A stretch of DNA of 64,000 nucleotides from JABMQB01 sp963666575 (lineage in GTDB: Bacteria > Bacteroidota > Bacteroidia > Bacteroidales > Prolixibacteraceae), in the NCBI GenBank assembly GCA_963666575.2, contig CAXXYG010000016.1, forward strand, positions 62,001 through 126,000. Reading direction: 5' to 3'. How positions within the stretch are numbered: the stretch's first letter is position 1; the number at the start of each line of letters is the position of its first letter. Below the pieces are notes generated by a model that was not told the origin of the DNA, searched no databases, and saw only the letters and a program-made list of their open reading frames with translations. This document shows positions 33,938 to 43,848 of the stretch, piece by piece. The position numbers and the translations under genes are program-made.

Positions 33938-35251
33938 TTATTCTGTGATTACAAGGAAATAATTCTTTTTCCCTTTTTGAACCAAAATATATTTGTTACC
34001 AACCAACGATTTTGAATCAACAATAAAATCAGGGTCACCCATTTTTTCTTTGTTAATACTTAATCCATTACCCTGAATCGTCCTTCTCAATTCACCTTTC
34101 GAAAGAAAAATTTGCGTTTCATCACATAAAAAGTCAAAAATATTCACTCCTTTTTCAATCACTGTTTTTGACACATTAAACTGAGGGACACCTTCAAAAA
34201 CTGCCAAAAAAGTTTTTTCATCCAGTTTTTTAAGTTGCTCAGCCGTACCTTTTCCAAATAATATTTGCGATGCTTCAATAGCCATATCCAAATCATCTTT
34301 CGAATGAACCATTGTTGTTACTTCCTCAGCCAGTTTCTTCTGAAGAGCACGCGCATGAGGAGCTTCACGGTGTTCAGAAATTAAACTTTCAATTTCTTCT
34401 TTGCTTAAGAGGGTAAATACTTTTATGTATTTTTCAGCATCGCCATCCGATGTATTTAACCAGAATTGGTAAAATGCATACGGTGATGTCCTTTCCGGAT
34501 CGAGCCAAACATTACCTTGCTCTGTTTTTCCGAATTTACCGCCATCGGCCTTGGTTATGAGAGGAATAGTTAACGCAAAAGCCTCGCCTCCCGATTTGCG
34601 CCTGATTAATTCGGTACCGGTGGTTATATTTCCCCATTGATCGGAGCCACCCATTTGAAGTTTGCAGTTTTTATTATCGTACAACCATAAAAAATCGTAT
34701 CCCTGAACCAACTGGTAGGTAAATTCGGTAAACGACATACCGGTTTTTGACTCAGAACTTAACCGTTTTTTTACCGAATCTTTGGCCATCATATAATTTA
34801 CCGACATGTGTTTGCCAATGTCTCTGATAAATTCAAGGAATGTGTAGCTTTTCATCCAGTCGTAATTATTAACCATTTCGGCAGCATTAGCCTCTCCCGA
34901 TTCAAAATCGAGGAATTTTGAAAGTTGTTTGCGAATTCCATCCAGATTTTTTTGAAGAGATTCTTCATTTAACAAATTTCGTTCCTGCGATTTTCCCGAT
35001 GGATCGCCAATCATTCCGGTAGCCCCACCTATAAGTGCAATGGGTTTATGCCCTGCTAATTGAAACCTCTTTAATAACATTATTTGCGCAAAACTTCCAA
35101 CATGAAGCGAATCGGCTGTTGGATCAAAGCCAATATATGCAGGAGTCATTTCTTTTTTAAGCTGGTCTTCGGTTCCTGGCATAATATCGTGCAGCATGCC
35201 TCGCCATTGTAGGTCTTCAACAAAATTCATAGTCGATAAAATTTTCGGCAA
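33938..35251 (-). CDS. tyrS: Tyrosyl-tRNA synthetase
   Basis: A 437-residue class I synthetase that charges tRNA-Tyr. Signature positions: SLHVGSFAQ (HIGH motif), MGGSDQWGNI, the class I KFGKT motif, and an S4-like RNA-binding domain in the last 70 residues (FLSKGELRRTIQGNGLSINKEKM). Length and order are normal. It is the third gene of a leftward group but separated from its neighbours by 75-60 bases. Cytosolic. Confidence 0.96.
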   Translation of the reverse strand: MPKILSTMNFVEDLQWRGMLHDIMPGTEDQLKKEMTPAYIGFDPTADSLHVGSFAQIMLLKRFQLAGHKPIALIGGATGMIGDPSGKSQERNLLNEESLQKNLDGIRKQLSKFLDFESGEANAAEMVNNYDWMKSYTFLEFIRDIGKHMSVNYMMAKDSVKKRLSSESKTGMSFTEFTYQLVQGYDFLWLYDNKNCKLQMGGSDQWGNITTGTELIRRKSGGEAFALTIPLITKADGGKFGKTEQGNVWLDPERTSPYAFYQFWLNTSDGDAEKYIKVFTLLSKEEIESLISEHREAPHARALQKKLAEEVTTMVHSKDDLDMAIEASQILFGKGTAEQLKKLDEKTFLAVFEGVPQFNVSKTVIEKGVNIFDFLCDETQIFLSKGELRRTIQGNGLSINKEKMGDPDFIVDSKSLVGNKYILVQKGKKNYFLVITE

Positions 35252-35311
35252 AGATATAAAATACAGTGGGGTTAGAAACTATTAGTCAAAATTTTGATTT
35301 GTAATTCAGAA

Positions 35312-36364
35312 TTAAACTATTGATAAAGCATTTATCATTGCCAACATTACAACACTGATAAAGACAAAATAATAGACAAAACTGATTCCAATAAACTTAA
35401 AAAGTGTCTTTGAAAACCGTTGCTGATAAACTTTTTTAAGGGCAATAAAAAAGTAGGCTCCACAACCCAATATTAACATAAAAGCTATCGACTCATTAAC
35501 GGTAGGGAACAAGTAGTAGAATAAAAAAATAAAAATCAATACTAAAAACCAAAATGAGTGCAGGTGGATTGAAAAAATAAGGTGCCGCACATAATTCTGT
35601 TTCCTTCGGATATAAAATAGTTTTAAAACCAATGCAAAAATTGGTAGGAGCAGGAAAAATGCCCATGAAATATACTTTAAAATTCTTGACAAAGCCAGCT
35701 CCGGTGAACGACATAATTGAATATATGTTTGATATCTTCTCTTTTCTTTAGGGTCAGTAGAATTTTTCAATTTTTTCTCTAATTCCTCAGACAGTTGCAA
35801 CAATGCTGATTGCAAATTACTCGAATCGCGCAGCATGGCAAAATCATATTTATAACCTACATCAACGCCTTTTTCATTTAATGCAGAATCCAATTCCGCT
35901 GGCAAAACCTTTATAAGAGAGTCAACCGCAATTTGACTATTAATATCATTTAATTGAACGGTTCCATCACCAACATCGGTCGATAAAACTTTTGAAAGGC
36001 CCTGATTTGAATAATACTGTATGAATAAAAATAAAATAAAACTCAAAAAAATAAACGTTCTGAAAGGAGGAGAATACCTTACCCTCCGTCCCTCAAAAAA
36101 CTCTTTTGTAAGGAACCCGGGTTTGGATATCAGGTAAACAAACGTTTTATAAAACCGGTAATCGAAAGCAATAAAATTCCCCATAAAATCGTAGAAAACG
36201 AATGAAAATGGGCGGTCGAACTCTTTTTTTGACTGCCCACATTCGGGGCAATAATTTCCTGCAAATATGGTTTGACAATTCCCGCAAGTAGTTTCTGTTT
36301 TGTCTGGCAGAATGTTTTCCTTTTTAAACCTTTTTTGAATTTTAGATAGAAGTTTCTTCATCAT
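35312..36364 (-). CDS. DUF3667 zinc-ribbon membrane protein
   Basis: A 350-residue protein with an N-terminal zinc ribbon (CGNCQTIF and CPECGQ, two CxxC knuckles at about 27 and 39), the DUF3667 hallmark FYDFMGNFIAFDYRFYKTFVYLISKPGFLTKEFFEGRRVRYSPPFRTFIFLS, and about five membrane helices. The region around residues 130-240 is soluble and helical. The family is common in Bacteroidota and has no established function. The start overlaps the end of the CvpA gene by 23 bases, so the two are coupled. No catalytic residues are evident. Confidence 0.82.
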   Translation of the reverse strand: MMKKLLSKIQKRFKKENILPDKTETTCGNCQTIFAGNYCPECGQSKKEFDRPFSFVFYDFMGNFIAFDYRFYKTFVYLISKPGFLTKEFFEGRRVRYSPPFRTFIFLSFILFLFIQYYSNQGLSKVLSTDVGDGTVQLNDINSQIAVDSLIKVLPAELDSALNEKGVDVGYKYDFAMLRDSSNLQSALLQLSEELEKKLKNSTDPKEKRRYQTYIQLCRSPELALSRILKYISWAFFLLLPIFALVLKLFYIRRKQNYVRHLIFSIHLHSFWFLVLIFIFLFYYLFPTVNESIAFMLILGCGAYFFIALKKVYQQRFSKTLFKFIGISFVYYFVFISVVMLAMINALSIV

Positions 36365-36866
36365 TATCTACATCAATTTTACCAATCCATCCTTCGATAA
36401 ACGGGAAAAGCCCCGGAGCAAAACTACGTACAGGTTCATATAATCGGGAATTGGCTTTAGTATCTTCTGATATAATATTCACATCGTTATCAATCCGGTC
36501 GAAAACAACTAAAACGACACTTAGTATCAACGCTGATTTTAATAATCCAAAAACCAAGCCTGCTAAACGGTTTACAAAACCAAGCATTACAGCCTCAACC
36601 ATTTTATTTACCACACTTCCAACAATGTGTACCAAAATAACAATTACAACAAAAGTTACAACAAACGATATAACATTCAGATATTTAGTGTGCATGTCAA
36701 AATTTTCGATGAGGAATTCCGTTGTAATATCGGAAAATTCGAAGGCTCCCCAAATACCTAAAACAAGGGCTGCCAACGAGGCCAATTCCACAATAAATCC
36801 TTTTCGGAATCCATTTATCGCAGACAAAACCAACAAAATTCCTATAATAATATCGATGTAGTTCAT
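36342..36866 (-). CDS. CvpA family membrane protein
   Basis: A 174-residue protein with four membrane helices and the CvpA pattern: IDIIIGILLVLSAINGFRKGFI at the start, a second helix region with WGAFEF, then VVNKMVEAVMLGFVNRLAGLVFGLLKSALILS. CvpA was first linked to colicin V production; homologues take part in envelope maintenance. Length is usual (about 160-180). It is the first gene of a unit with DUF3667 (23-base overlap). Its role here is not known further. Confidence 0.85.
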   Translation of the reverse strand: MNYIDIIIGILLVLSAINGFRKGFIVELASLAALVLGIWGAFEFSDITTEFLIENFDMHTKYLNVISFVVTFVVIVILVHIVGSVVNKMVEAVMLGFVNRLAGLVFGLLKSALILSVVLVVFDRIDNDVNIISEDTKANSRLYEPVRSFAPGLFPFIEGWIGKIDVDNDEETSI

Positions 36867-37086
36867 CTTGTATATTTTAAAAGGTAGTAGTAATAAAACG
36901 TAAATTTATAAAATTATTTTATTCAGTCATTTTCCATAATTTTTTTATTCGGAAATATACACCTTCAACAAATAAATATATTCTTTTCAAAAAGAATATA
37001 TTTTCAAACGAGTTATTCCAAACTTTCGTAAATACCTTTAAAAATATATTATTTTTATATGATAAAAATAAACTGAAATATAAGCA

Positions 37087-38595
37087 ATGCCTTTAATAAA
37101 CTCTGTCATAAACTGGATCAACGTAAAAAGAAATTACCAGATACAACTCTACAAAGAACATCCTCATGAAATTCAAAAGGAAACGTTATTTGAATTACTG
37201 AATAGAGCTGAAGATACAGAATGGGGTAAAAAATATAATTTTTCAAAAATAACACACGAAAACGAATTTAAGTTAGCAACTCCGCTTCAAAAGTACAATG
37301 ATATTAAACCCTATGTTGAACGGTTACGGCAAGGCGAAAAAAACCTGTTATGGCCCGGTGAAGTAAAGTGGTTTGCCAAATCATCGGGGACCACCAGCGA
37401 CAAAAGTAAATTTATTCCTGTAACTAAAGATTCACTTGAAGATTGCCACTTACGTGGCCCAAAAGATGTTTTTGCTTTATACATTCAGAATTTCCCTGAA
37501 ACAAAAATCCTGAAAGGAAAAACGTTAACACTTGGGGGTAGCCATAGAGTTAATAATTTTAGCAATAACTCATATTATGGCGACCTTTCGGCTATTATCA
37601 TTGAAAATGTTCCTTTATGGACCGATTTTATTCGTTTCCCTCGCACCGAAATTGCTCTGATCGAAGAATTTGAAGAAAAAATTGATAAAATAATTGAAAC
37701 GTCACTTGATGTAAATGTAACCTCTATTGCAGGTGTCCCCTCGTGGTACCTTGTGCTTATGAAACGCGTGTTGGAAGTAACCGGGAAACAAAATATTCTG
37801 GAAGTATGGCCAAATCTGGAAGTGTTTTTTCATGGAGGCATAAATTTTGGCCCATATCGCGAACAATACAATAAAATAATTCCTTCAAATAAAATGCACT
37901 ACATGGAAACATACAATGCCTCGGAAGGATTTTTTGGTATTCAGGACAATCCTCACCGCGATGATATGCTCTTGATGCTTGACCTGGGTATTTATTATGA
38001 ATTTATTCCTATGAGTGAATATGGGAAAGATAATCCAATAGTTGTTTCACTTAAAGATGTTGAAATAAATGAAAACTATGCCATGATTATTTCAACCAAT
38101 GGCGGTTTATGGAGGTATATAATTGGAGATACCGTAAAATTCACCTGCAAATACCCCTTCAAAATAAAAGTTACGGGCCGGACCAAACATTTTATAAATG
38201 CCTTTGGCGAAGAAGTTATTATTGATAATGCTGAGCAGGCCATTAACATTGCCAGTGAACGTACTGGCGCGATTATTTTGGAATATACAGCGGGCCCCAT
38301 TTTTATGGCTGACAACCAAAAAGGGGCACATCAATGGATAATTGAGTTTGAAAAAGATCCAGACGACCTGGAACATTTTATAACCACACTCGATAATTCG
38401 CTTAAAACCCTCAATTCAGATTATGAAGCTAAACGCCATAAAAACCTGGCACTTGAGAAACCTCATATAATTGTTGCTCCCAAGGGTACATTTTATAAAT
38501 GGATGAAACAAAAAGGGAAAATTGGTGGACAGAACAAAATCCCAAGGCTTGCTAATAACCGAATATATTTAGACGAATTAATTAAACTAATTTAA
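37087..38595 (+). CDS. GH3 family acyl-adenylating protein
   Basis: A 502-residue member of the GH3 family, which in plants joins amino acids to hormones by acyl-adenylation. Present here are the ATP-binding loop SSGTTSDKSKF near residue 99, the conserved YNASEGFFG and the RYIIGDTVKF and VTGRTKHFINAFGEEVI segments. Bacteria have such genes scattered widely and their substrates are not established. It stands divergent from CvpA with a 220-base gap and 62 bases ahead of a deoxynucleoside kinase gene. Cytosolic, no signal. Confidence 0.88.
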   Translation: MPLINSVINWINVKRNYQIQLYKEHPHEIQKETLFELLNRAEDTEWGKKYNFSKITHENEFKLATPLQKYNDIKPYVERLRQGEKNLLWPGEVKWFAKSSGTTSDKSKFIPVTKDSLEDCHLRGPKDVFALYIQNFPETKILKGKTLTLGGSHRVNNFSNNSYYGDLSAIIIENVPLWTDFIRFPRTEIALIEEFEEKIDKIIETSLDVNVTSIAGVPSWYLVLMKRVLEVTGKQNILEVWPNLEVFFHGGINFGPYREQYNKIIPSNKMHYMETYNASEGFFGIQDNPHRDDMLLMLDLGIYYEFIPMSEYGKDNPIVVSLKDVEINENYAMIISTNGGLWRYIIGDTVKFTCKYPFKIKVTGRTKHFINAFGEEVIIDNAEQAINIASERTGAIILEYTAGPIFMADNQKGAHQWIIEFEKDPDDLEHFITTLDNSLKTLNSDYEAKRHKNLALEKPHIIVAPKGTFYKWMKQKGKIGGQNKIPRLANNRIYLDELIKLI

Positions 38596-38657
38596 TCTGC
38601 CCATTTAGATTTCCAAAAATAAAATTATTTAGTACTTTCGAAAATAAAAAATAAATC

Positions 38658-39272
38658 ATGCATATAGCTGTTGCGGGAAATATTGGAGCGGGAAAAACGA
38701 CTCTGGCAGAATTACTTGCCAAACATTACGGATGGATTCCAAATTACGAGAGTGTAGATGAAAATCCCTACCTGAACGATTTTTATAACGACATGCAACG
38801 TTGGTCGTTTAATTTGCAGGTTTATTTCCTTAATTCCAGGTTTCAGCAAATCCTGAACATTAAAAAATCGGAAAAAACAATTATTCAGGACCGTACTATT
38901 TATGAAGATGCAGAGATTTTTGCACCCAACCTTCATAGTATGGGTTTAATGAGTAGCCGCGATTTTAATAACTACAAAGTATTGTTCGATTTAATGGTCA
39001 GTTTGGTCCAACCGCCTGATTTACTTATTTATTTACGTGCTTCAGTATCAACACTTGTTGATCAGATCCAAAGCCGTGGCCGTGAATACGAAAATTCTAT
39101 ACGGCTGGATTATCTAAAAGAATTAAATAACCGCTACGAAAGCTGGACCAAAAACTATACCATGGGCAAACTCCTGATCATAAATGTTGATGATTTGGAT
39201 TTCACTACCCGACCTGAAGATTTGAGTTACATCATCGATAAAATTGACGCTCAAATTCACGGTTTATTTTAA
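38658..39272 (+). CDS. Deoxynucleoside kinase
   Basis: A 204-residue kinase of the dGK/dAK/TK2 type. Motifs: P-loop GNIGAGKTT at residues 7-15, the YESVDENPYL helix that binds the nucleoside, IIQDRTIYED with the DR(S/T) motif, RASVSTLVDQIQSRGREYENSI lid. It phosphorylates deoxynucleosides in the salvage route. Its 3' end overlaps the convergent adenosine kinase gene by 9 bases. Whether it prefers purines or pyrimidines is not certain. Confidence 0.9.
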   Translation: MHIAVAGNIGAGKTTLAELLAKHYGWIPNYESVDENPYLNDFYNDMQRWSFNLQVYFLNSRFQQILNIKKSEKTIIQDRTIYEDAEIFAPNLHSMGLMSSRDFNNYKVLFDLMVSLVQPPDLLIYLRASVSTLVDQIQSRGREYENSIRLDYLKELNNRYESWTKNYTMGKLLIINVDDLDFTTRPEDLSYIIDKIDAQIHGLF

Positions 39273-40259
39273 TTTCTGAACCTCTTTTAACACATCGGGC
39301 CATTTTGCTGAGGGTAATTTGGCTCCCATTACTTCTACTACTTTGCCTGATAGATATGATGCAATTTGGCCACATTTTTTTAAGGGTAACCCAAGCGTTA
39401 AACCGTATAAAAATCCGGCGGCATAACCATCGCCGGCACCTGTTGTATCAACCGGGTTGGCTTTAATAGATTTTACTAGTTCAACTTGCTCTGTACTTTT
39501 AATCATTGATCCATCTTTGCCAATCTTTACAATTGCTATGTCACATTTTTTAGCAATTATCTCTAGGGCTTCAGCAGGTTCTTTGCCTGTAAAAGCTTTT
39601 GCTTCTTCTTCGTTGGCAAATACAATATCGACATATCCTGAAATCAAATTCTCAAGAAACTCGAGGTTCTCCTCAACAATATTAAAACTCGATAAATCAA
39701 TGGCTACTTTTAATCCTTCTGATTTAGCCTGTTTAATTGCCTTTTCAATTAAGGCGTGATTTTGAACCAGGTACCCTTCAATGTATAAATATGAATACCC
39801 ATCAAAAAGGTTTGGAGTAATGTCTTCAGGTACTAATTCAGCAGCGGCTCCTAAATAAGTTGCCATCGTGCGTTCCGAATCGGGGCTAACCATAGCCATT
39901 ACACGGCCGGTTTCTTTTTCGCTTAAACAAAAATGCGTTTTTATGGAATTTTTTTCAAACTCTTCTTTAAAAACAACTCCCAATTCATCATCACCTATTT
40001 TTCCGAGGTAACCAGCATTCCCCCCCAAGCAAGCTATTGCATGAATAGAATTAGCCACAGAACCACCAGTAGTTTTTTCCCGCTTGTAGTTAATTGTAGC
40101 GTTGTATATTTTTTTTGACAATTCGGCATCAACCAATGTCATACTCCCACGGGGTAATCCAAACTCTTTTAATACTGTTTCTTCCTCTATCACAGTCATT
40201 ATATCAACCAATGCATTCCCTATTCCCAAAACCGCAGGGATTTTATTATTTTCACTCAT
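39264..40259 (-). CDS. Adenosine kinase (PfkB/ribokinase family)
   Basis: A 331-residue PfkB-family sugar kinase close to adenosine kinase. The N-terminal signature GIGNALVDIM and TGGSVANSIHAIACLGGNAGYLGKIGDDELG, the central lid and the C-terminal NPVDTTGAGDGYAAGFLYG with the catalytic Asp and anion hole are all present. Adenosine and related sugars are possible substrates; the subfamily assignment is by overall pattern. It converges with the dNK gene (9-base overlap) and faces tRNA-Asn. Confidence 0.85.
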   Translation of the reverse strand: MSENNKIPAVLGIGNALVDIMTVIEEETVLKEFGLPRGSMTLVDAELSKKIYNATINYKREKTTGGSVANSIHAIACLGGNAGYLGKIGDDELGVVFKEEFEKNSIKTHFCLSEKETGRVMAMVSPDSERTMATYLGAAAELVPEDITPNLFDGYSYLYIEGYLVQNHALIEKAIKQAKSEGLKVAIDLSSFNIVEENLEFLENLISGYVDIVFANEEEAKAFTGKEPAEALEIIAKKCDIAIVKIGKDGSMIKSTEQVELVKSIKANPVDTTGAGDGYAAGFLYGLTLGLPLKKCGQIASYLSGKVVEVMGAKLPSAKWPDVLKEVQKLK

Positions 40260-40314
40260 AAATTAATATTGTACAATTTTATGTAAAAATATTTTTTCTT
40301 TTCGGAAAAGCTAC

Positions 40315-40322
40315 TATTTTTG
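40315..40322 (+). promoter_or_regulatory. Promoter -7 element of tRNA-Asn
   Basis: TATTTTTG matches TAnnTTTG, 42 bases before the mature 5' end of the tRNA. The -33 element is less clear. Confidence 0.55.
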
Positions 40323-40364
40323 CATCGCTTTTGAAAAGCAACGTTCAAAGTTAATATAAAATAT

Positions 40365-40438
40365 TCCCTAGTAGCTCAGTTGGTTAGAGCGGCGGACTGT
40401 TAATCCGTAGGTCGTAGGTTCAAGTCCTACCTGGGGAG
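40365..40438 (+). tRNA. tRNA-Asn (GTT)
   Basis: Folds into a full cloverleaf of 74 nt: acceptor TCCCTAG/CTGGGGA, D arm GCTC/GAGC with AGTTGGTTA, anticodon arm GCGGA-CTGTTAA-TCCGT with GTT, T arm GTAGG-TTCAAGT-CCTAC and a G discriminator. CCA is not encoded. Confidence 0.96.
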
Positions 40439-40440
40439 CA

Positions 40441-40473
40441 AAAAGGTCAATCAGAAATGGTTGACCTTTTTTT
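40441..40473 (+). terminator. Terminator of tRNA-Asn
   Basis: AAAAGGTCAA-tcagaaatgg-TTGACCTTTT with a T run, directly after the tRNA. Confidence 0.9.
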
Positions 40474-40595
40474 GTGCTCAATTTTTCGACCTTGGAAGTT
40501 GAAAAATTTGGAATAGGGCTTATTCAAATTCTGTTTTTTAAGTAGATTTGTATATTAATAGAACATAATTATCGATTAACTAATAAAATATTATT

Positions 40596-41576
40596 ATGAA
40601 GAATTTAAAAATTATCTTATTTCTATTTACTTTAATTGGTTTCTTTTCTACGCAGGCACAACGCGTTGAAAGCGACTCGCCATTAATTGGCAAGTGGGAT
40701 CTTACCATAAATATGGATGATGACCAGATAGAGAATCTTGGACTTTTCAGACACGGATTATTGGCTTCAAGTGGTTTCCCGGGATGGCTTGAAGTTAAAT
40801 TGTCGGGCTTTTCTACTCTTGTTGGATATTATGTTGGATACGAAGGCAGTGCAAGGCCAATTGCAGAAGTACATTATTCTGCCAGCGATGATAAATATCA
40901 TTTTACCATTCCTCCTCAATGGATGGATATAGATGATCTTTATTTTGAATTTACTTTAAAGGATGATAAACTTTCGGGTTATCAAATGCTCGATGGTAAT
41001 AAATTGAAATGGACAGGGGTTAGGGCTCCGTCGCTTAAAAGAAAAGAACCTCCAGTTTGGGGAAACCCAATAAATTTGCTTACCAATAACATGGATAGAT
41101 GGATAATTCCGGCAAACAACAAATTTCAAATGATAGATGGAGTAATGGTTAACACCGCATCGGGTGGTAATCTGGTTACCAACCAAAAATTTAACGATTT
41201 CAAACTGAGCGTAGAATTTAAGTACCCGGCTGGAAGTAATAGTGGAATTTATTTGCGAGGCCGATATGAACTCCAGATTGAAGATTCAAAAGGAAGAACA
41301 GACCTCGTAAGTTTAGGTGGTATATACGGTTTTATTGCACCATCGGTTTATGCGGCTAAAAAACCAGGAGAATGGCAAACTTATGAAATCACACTTGTTG
41401 GCCGTCATGTTACTGTTGTACTTAATGGAAAAGAAGTTATTTCTAACCGGCCTATTCCAGGAATTACAGGTGGCTCGCTTAATAGCAATGAAGGAGAAGC
41501 CGGACCAATTATGATTCAAGGTGATCACGGGCCGGTGGAATTTCGCAAATTTGTTATTACACCATCGGTTAACTAA
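40596..41576 (+). CDS. Secreted DUF1080 (3-keto-disaccharide hydrolase-type) protein
   Basis: A 326-residue protein with a signal peptide (MKNLKIILFLFTLIGFFSTQAQ). The C-terminal part (about residues 145-325) is a DUF1080 jelly roll with the usual FKLSVEFKYPAGSNSGIYLRGRYELQIEDS and GEWQTYEITLVGRHVTVVLNGKEV and a GPIMIQGDHGPVEFRKFVI end; some members of the family hydrolyse 3-keto-glycosides. The N-terminal 120 residues form an additional beta domain (LIGKWDLTINMDD). No T9SS sorting domain, so it is periplasmic or lipid-free secreted. Monocistronic, with its own terminator. Confidence 0.85.
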   Translation: MKNLKIILFLFTLIGFFSTQAQRVESDSPLIGKWDLTINMDDDQIENLGLFRHGLLASSGFPGWLEVKLSGFSTLVGYYVGYEGSARPIAEVHYSASDDKYHFTIPPQWMDIDDLYFEFTLKDDKLSGYQMLDGNKLKWTGVRAPSLKRKEPPVWGNPINLLTNNMDRWIIPANNKFQMIDGVMVNTASGGNLVTNQKFNDFKLSVEFKYPAGSNSGIYLRGRYELQIEDSKGRTDLVSLGGIYGFIAPSVYAAKKPGEWQTYEITLVGRHVTVVLNGKEVISNRPIPGITGGSLNSNEGEAGPIMIQGDHGPVEFRKFVITPSVN

Positions 41577-42057
41577 ACGGGTAAGAAAGGGCTATAATAA
41601 AAGTGGTGAAAATACATTTCCCCTATTGAATCAGGTTGAAACTTCCCCCGAGGACTCGGGGTCAGGGGAGCTAAAAAGGCTGGAAGAGATTTCAGCCTTT
41701 TTTTTATACCTGAATTTTTAAAACGAATTACGGCATTGCCGGAGTTGCATCGAACACACATGAAATAAAATATTCAGTGAGATGAAAACCTTTCAGGTAC
41801 CGCAGAGTACTTGTATCTTTTTGAGGAATTTGTAGCGTGCAACTTATCTTTCTCCAATATAATTTTTCAGATAAGGCACATGCTGTAATTTCCTTTGCGT
41901 TATCTTCAAAACCAAGATTCACTTTAGGGAGCGACATTCATAAAAAAAATTGTCAATAAATTAAAGTGAAACAAAAAAAATGTAATCCCAAAAGCAACTT
42001 TTATGGAAATTAAACATCCTACTATCTATAAGTTTAATCTGAAGCGAAATATATGCT
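41577..42057. other. Intergenic region after the DUF1080 gene
   Basis: Holds a perfect hairpin CCCCGAG-ga-CTCGGGG at 41646-41661 and the terminator at 41673-41705. A 69-codon minus-strand frame (41728-41937) has no ribosome site, signal or recognisable feature and I do not call it a gene. The rest is featureless. Confidence 0.5.
41673..41705 (+). terminator. Terminator of the DUF1080 gene
   Basis: AAAAAGGCTG/CAGCCTTTTT perfect 10-bp stem followed by T, about 100 bases after the stop. Confidence 0.85.
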
Positions 42058-43848
42058 ATGAACAAAGTTTTATCATTCCTCCTTTTTGCCTCCATTTTTT
42101 CCAGCCCCATATATGCTCAAAATAAGGGTATAAATCTGTTTAATAATTCATTTCTACATCAAATTAAATTCGACTCGCCAACAATCATAAATGGGGAGTT
42201 ATGGGATTCGCTTACCGACTCCTATACAATGGTTAACATGACTATTGACGGGGAAGTTGTAGATTCCGTGGGTATAAGGCACAAGGGATTTACATCAAGG
42301 GCTTCGTCACAAAAGCCGTTGAAAATTGATATTAACAAGTATGTTTCAGGTAAAAAGTATGACGGTTTAAAAAAGTTCAACCTTCACAATAACTTTAAGG
42401 ATGACTTTCTACAACGTGAAAATCTGGCCTATGAGGTGTATCGGAGGGCAGGACTCCCATCGCCTCGAACCAGTTATGCAGAAGTTTTCGTTGATGATAA
42501 CTTTGTAGGTTTATACTCTGTTGTTGAACAAATTGATAAAACATTTTTAGGACATAATTTCCCCAGCGATAATGGAAGTTTAATAAAAGCAGAACCTCCC
42601 GGATTTGTCCCTGGAATTATGCTTGAAGTGAAAGAAGGTACAATGGATGAATTTAACGAATTCAAGAACAATGCTAGTATTTCAAATTTAAATGGTTACA
42701 TCAACCTTCGAAATTTCATGAAACAATTAGCAGTTGATGTTATTCTTGAAGATTGGGACAGTTATTCTTTTAACCGGCACAACTTTTATATTTATTACGA
42801 ACGCAAAAGCGGATTGTTGAATTTAATAAACTACGATCACAACTATGCTTTTGCAGTGGATGATCCAAATCAATACCTGTACCCAATTGGAACGTTTCCA
42901 TTTTCTACTAGTTTGATTGAGGATTCCGGGATGAAAATAATGTATGAACAAACTCTATGTGAGTTGTTAACTTACCTGCTTGATCCTGATTTCATTTCAA
43001 ATGAAACCTCGAACAACTATAGCATTATTAATAGTAATAGTCATGGAATAAAAGCGAGTGATCCTGTTACACTTAACCAGTATATTACGAACAGAAAAAC
43101 ATGGCTGCAGGATACTCTTTCAAGCTTAAATGTTAATTGTAGTAATTTGTCTTTCCCATTATACGCAAATGATCTTGTAATAAATGAATTTGTTGCATCG
43201 AGCGATAGTTTGGAGGGAGTGCAAGAACCAAATGGAGGAACTCCTGACTGGATTGAACTTTACAACAACTCTTCAAATGACATTATTCTAAATGAAAAAT
43301 ATTATTTAAGCGACGATAGAAATTTCCCTAAAAAATGGCATTTCCCTGAAGAAGTTAATATTCCTGCAAATAACTATATAATTGTTTGGGCTGATAAAGA
43401 TGTTCATCAACAAGGGATTCATGCCGGATTCAAATTAGAAAAAGATGGAGGTAATGTATTGCTTACTTATGAAAATTTGGAAGAGGTTCAAAATATTAGC
43501 TACAGCCAACAGATTACAAACAAGGGATATGCCAGGGTTCCAAACGGTACTGGTGAGTTTGTAATTCAGCAACACACGTTTAATTCTAATAATAATGAGA
43601 TAGTTGGAATAGATGATATAAAAGAGTTAGAACTGGTCCTTTACCCAAATCCGGCTAACGATTTTATTTGGATTTATTCAACCCGTTCAATCGATTTGTT
43701 AGTTTTTTATAATATTTACGGGAAGCAACTCCGGCAAATTAAAAATCCTGTTTTTCCGCTCACTATTAATGATCTTACATCAGGAATGTATTTTGTTGAA
43801 ATCGTTTCAGCCAGAAAAAAATACAACCTAAAACTGATTGTTAAATAG
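42058..43848 (+). CDS. CotH kinase family protein with lamin-tail and T9SS domains
   Basis: A 596-residue secreted protein with signal peptide (MNKVLSFLLFASIFSSPIYAQ). Residues about 40-350 are a CotH domain: KIDINKYVSGKKYDGLKKFNLHNNF, RTSYAEVFVDDNFVGLYSVVEQIDKTFL and the catalytic-region LINYDHNYAF. CotH proteins phosphorylate spore-coat proteins; the role here is unknown. A lamin-tail domain follows (residues 370-510, DLVINEFVASSD to TKGYARVPNGTG), then a type A T9SS C-terminal domain (LVLYPNPANDFIWI to YNLKLIVK). So it is exported through the T9SS and attached to or released from the cell surface. It stands alone. Confidence 0.85.
   Translation: MNKVLSFLLFASIFSSPIYAQNKGINLFNNSFLHQIKFDSPTIINGELWDSLTDSYTMVNMTIDGEVVDSVGIRHKGFTSRASSQKPLKIDINKYVSGKKYDGLKKFNLHNNFKDDFLQRENLAYEVYRRAGLPSPRTSYAEVFVDDNFVGLYSVVEQIDKTFLGHNFPSDNGSLIKAEPPGFVPGIMLEVKEGTMDEFNEFKNNASISNLNGYINLRNFMKQLAVDVILEDWDSYSFNRHNFYIYYERKSGLLNLINYDHNYAFAVDDPNQYLYPIGTFPFSTSLIEDSGMKIMYEQTLCELLTYLLDPDFISNETSNNYSIINSNSHGIKASDPVTLNQYITNRKTWLQDTLSSLNVNCSNLSFPLYANDLVINEFVASSDSLEGVQEPNGGTPDWIELYNNSSNDIILNEKYYLSDDRNFPKKWHFPEEVNIPANNYIIVWADKDVHQQGIHAGFKLEKDGGNVLLTYENLEEVQNISYSQQITNKGYARVPNGTGEFVIQQHTFNSNNNEIVGIDDIKELELVLYPNPANDFIWIYSTRSIDLLVFYNIYGKQLRQIKNPVFPLTINDLTSGMYFVEIVSARKKYNLKLIVK

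Noticed and set aside
17414..41757. Shared word GGAGTTGCATCGAA near 17414 and near 41744
   Set aside because: Beyond 14 bases the flanks do not align, so it is treated as chance.
41728..41937. 69-codon minus-strand frame between the DUF1080 and CotH genes
   Set aside because: No start context, signal or recognisable motif; kept only as part of the intergenic description.
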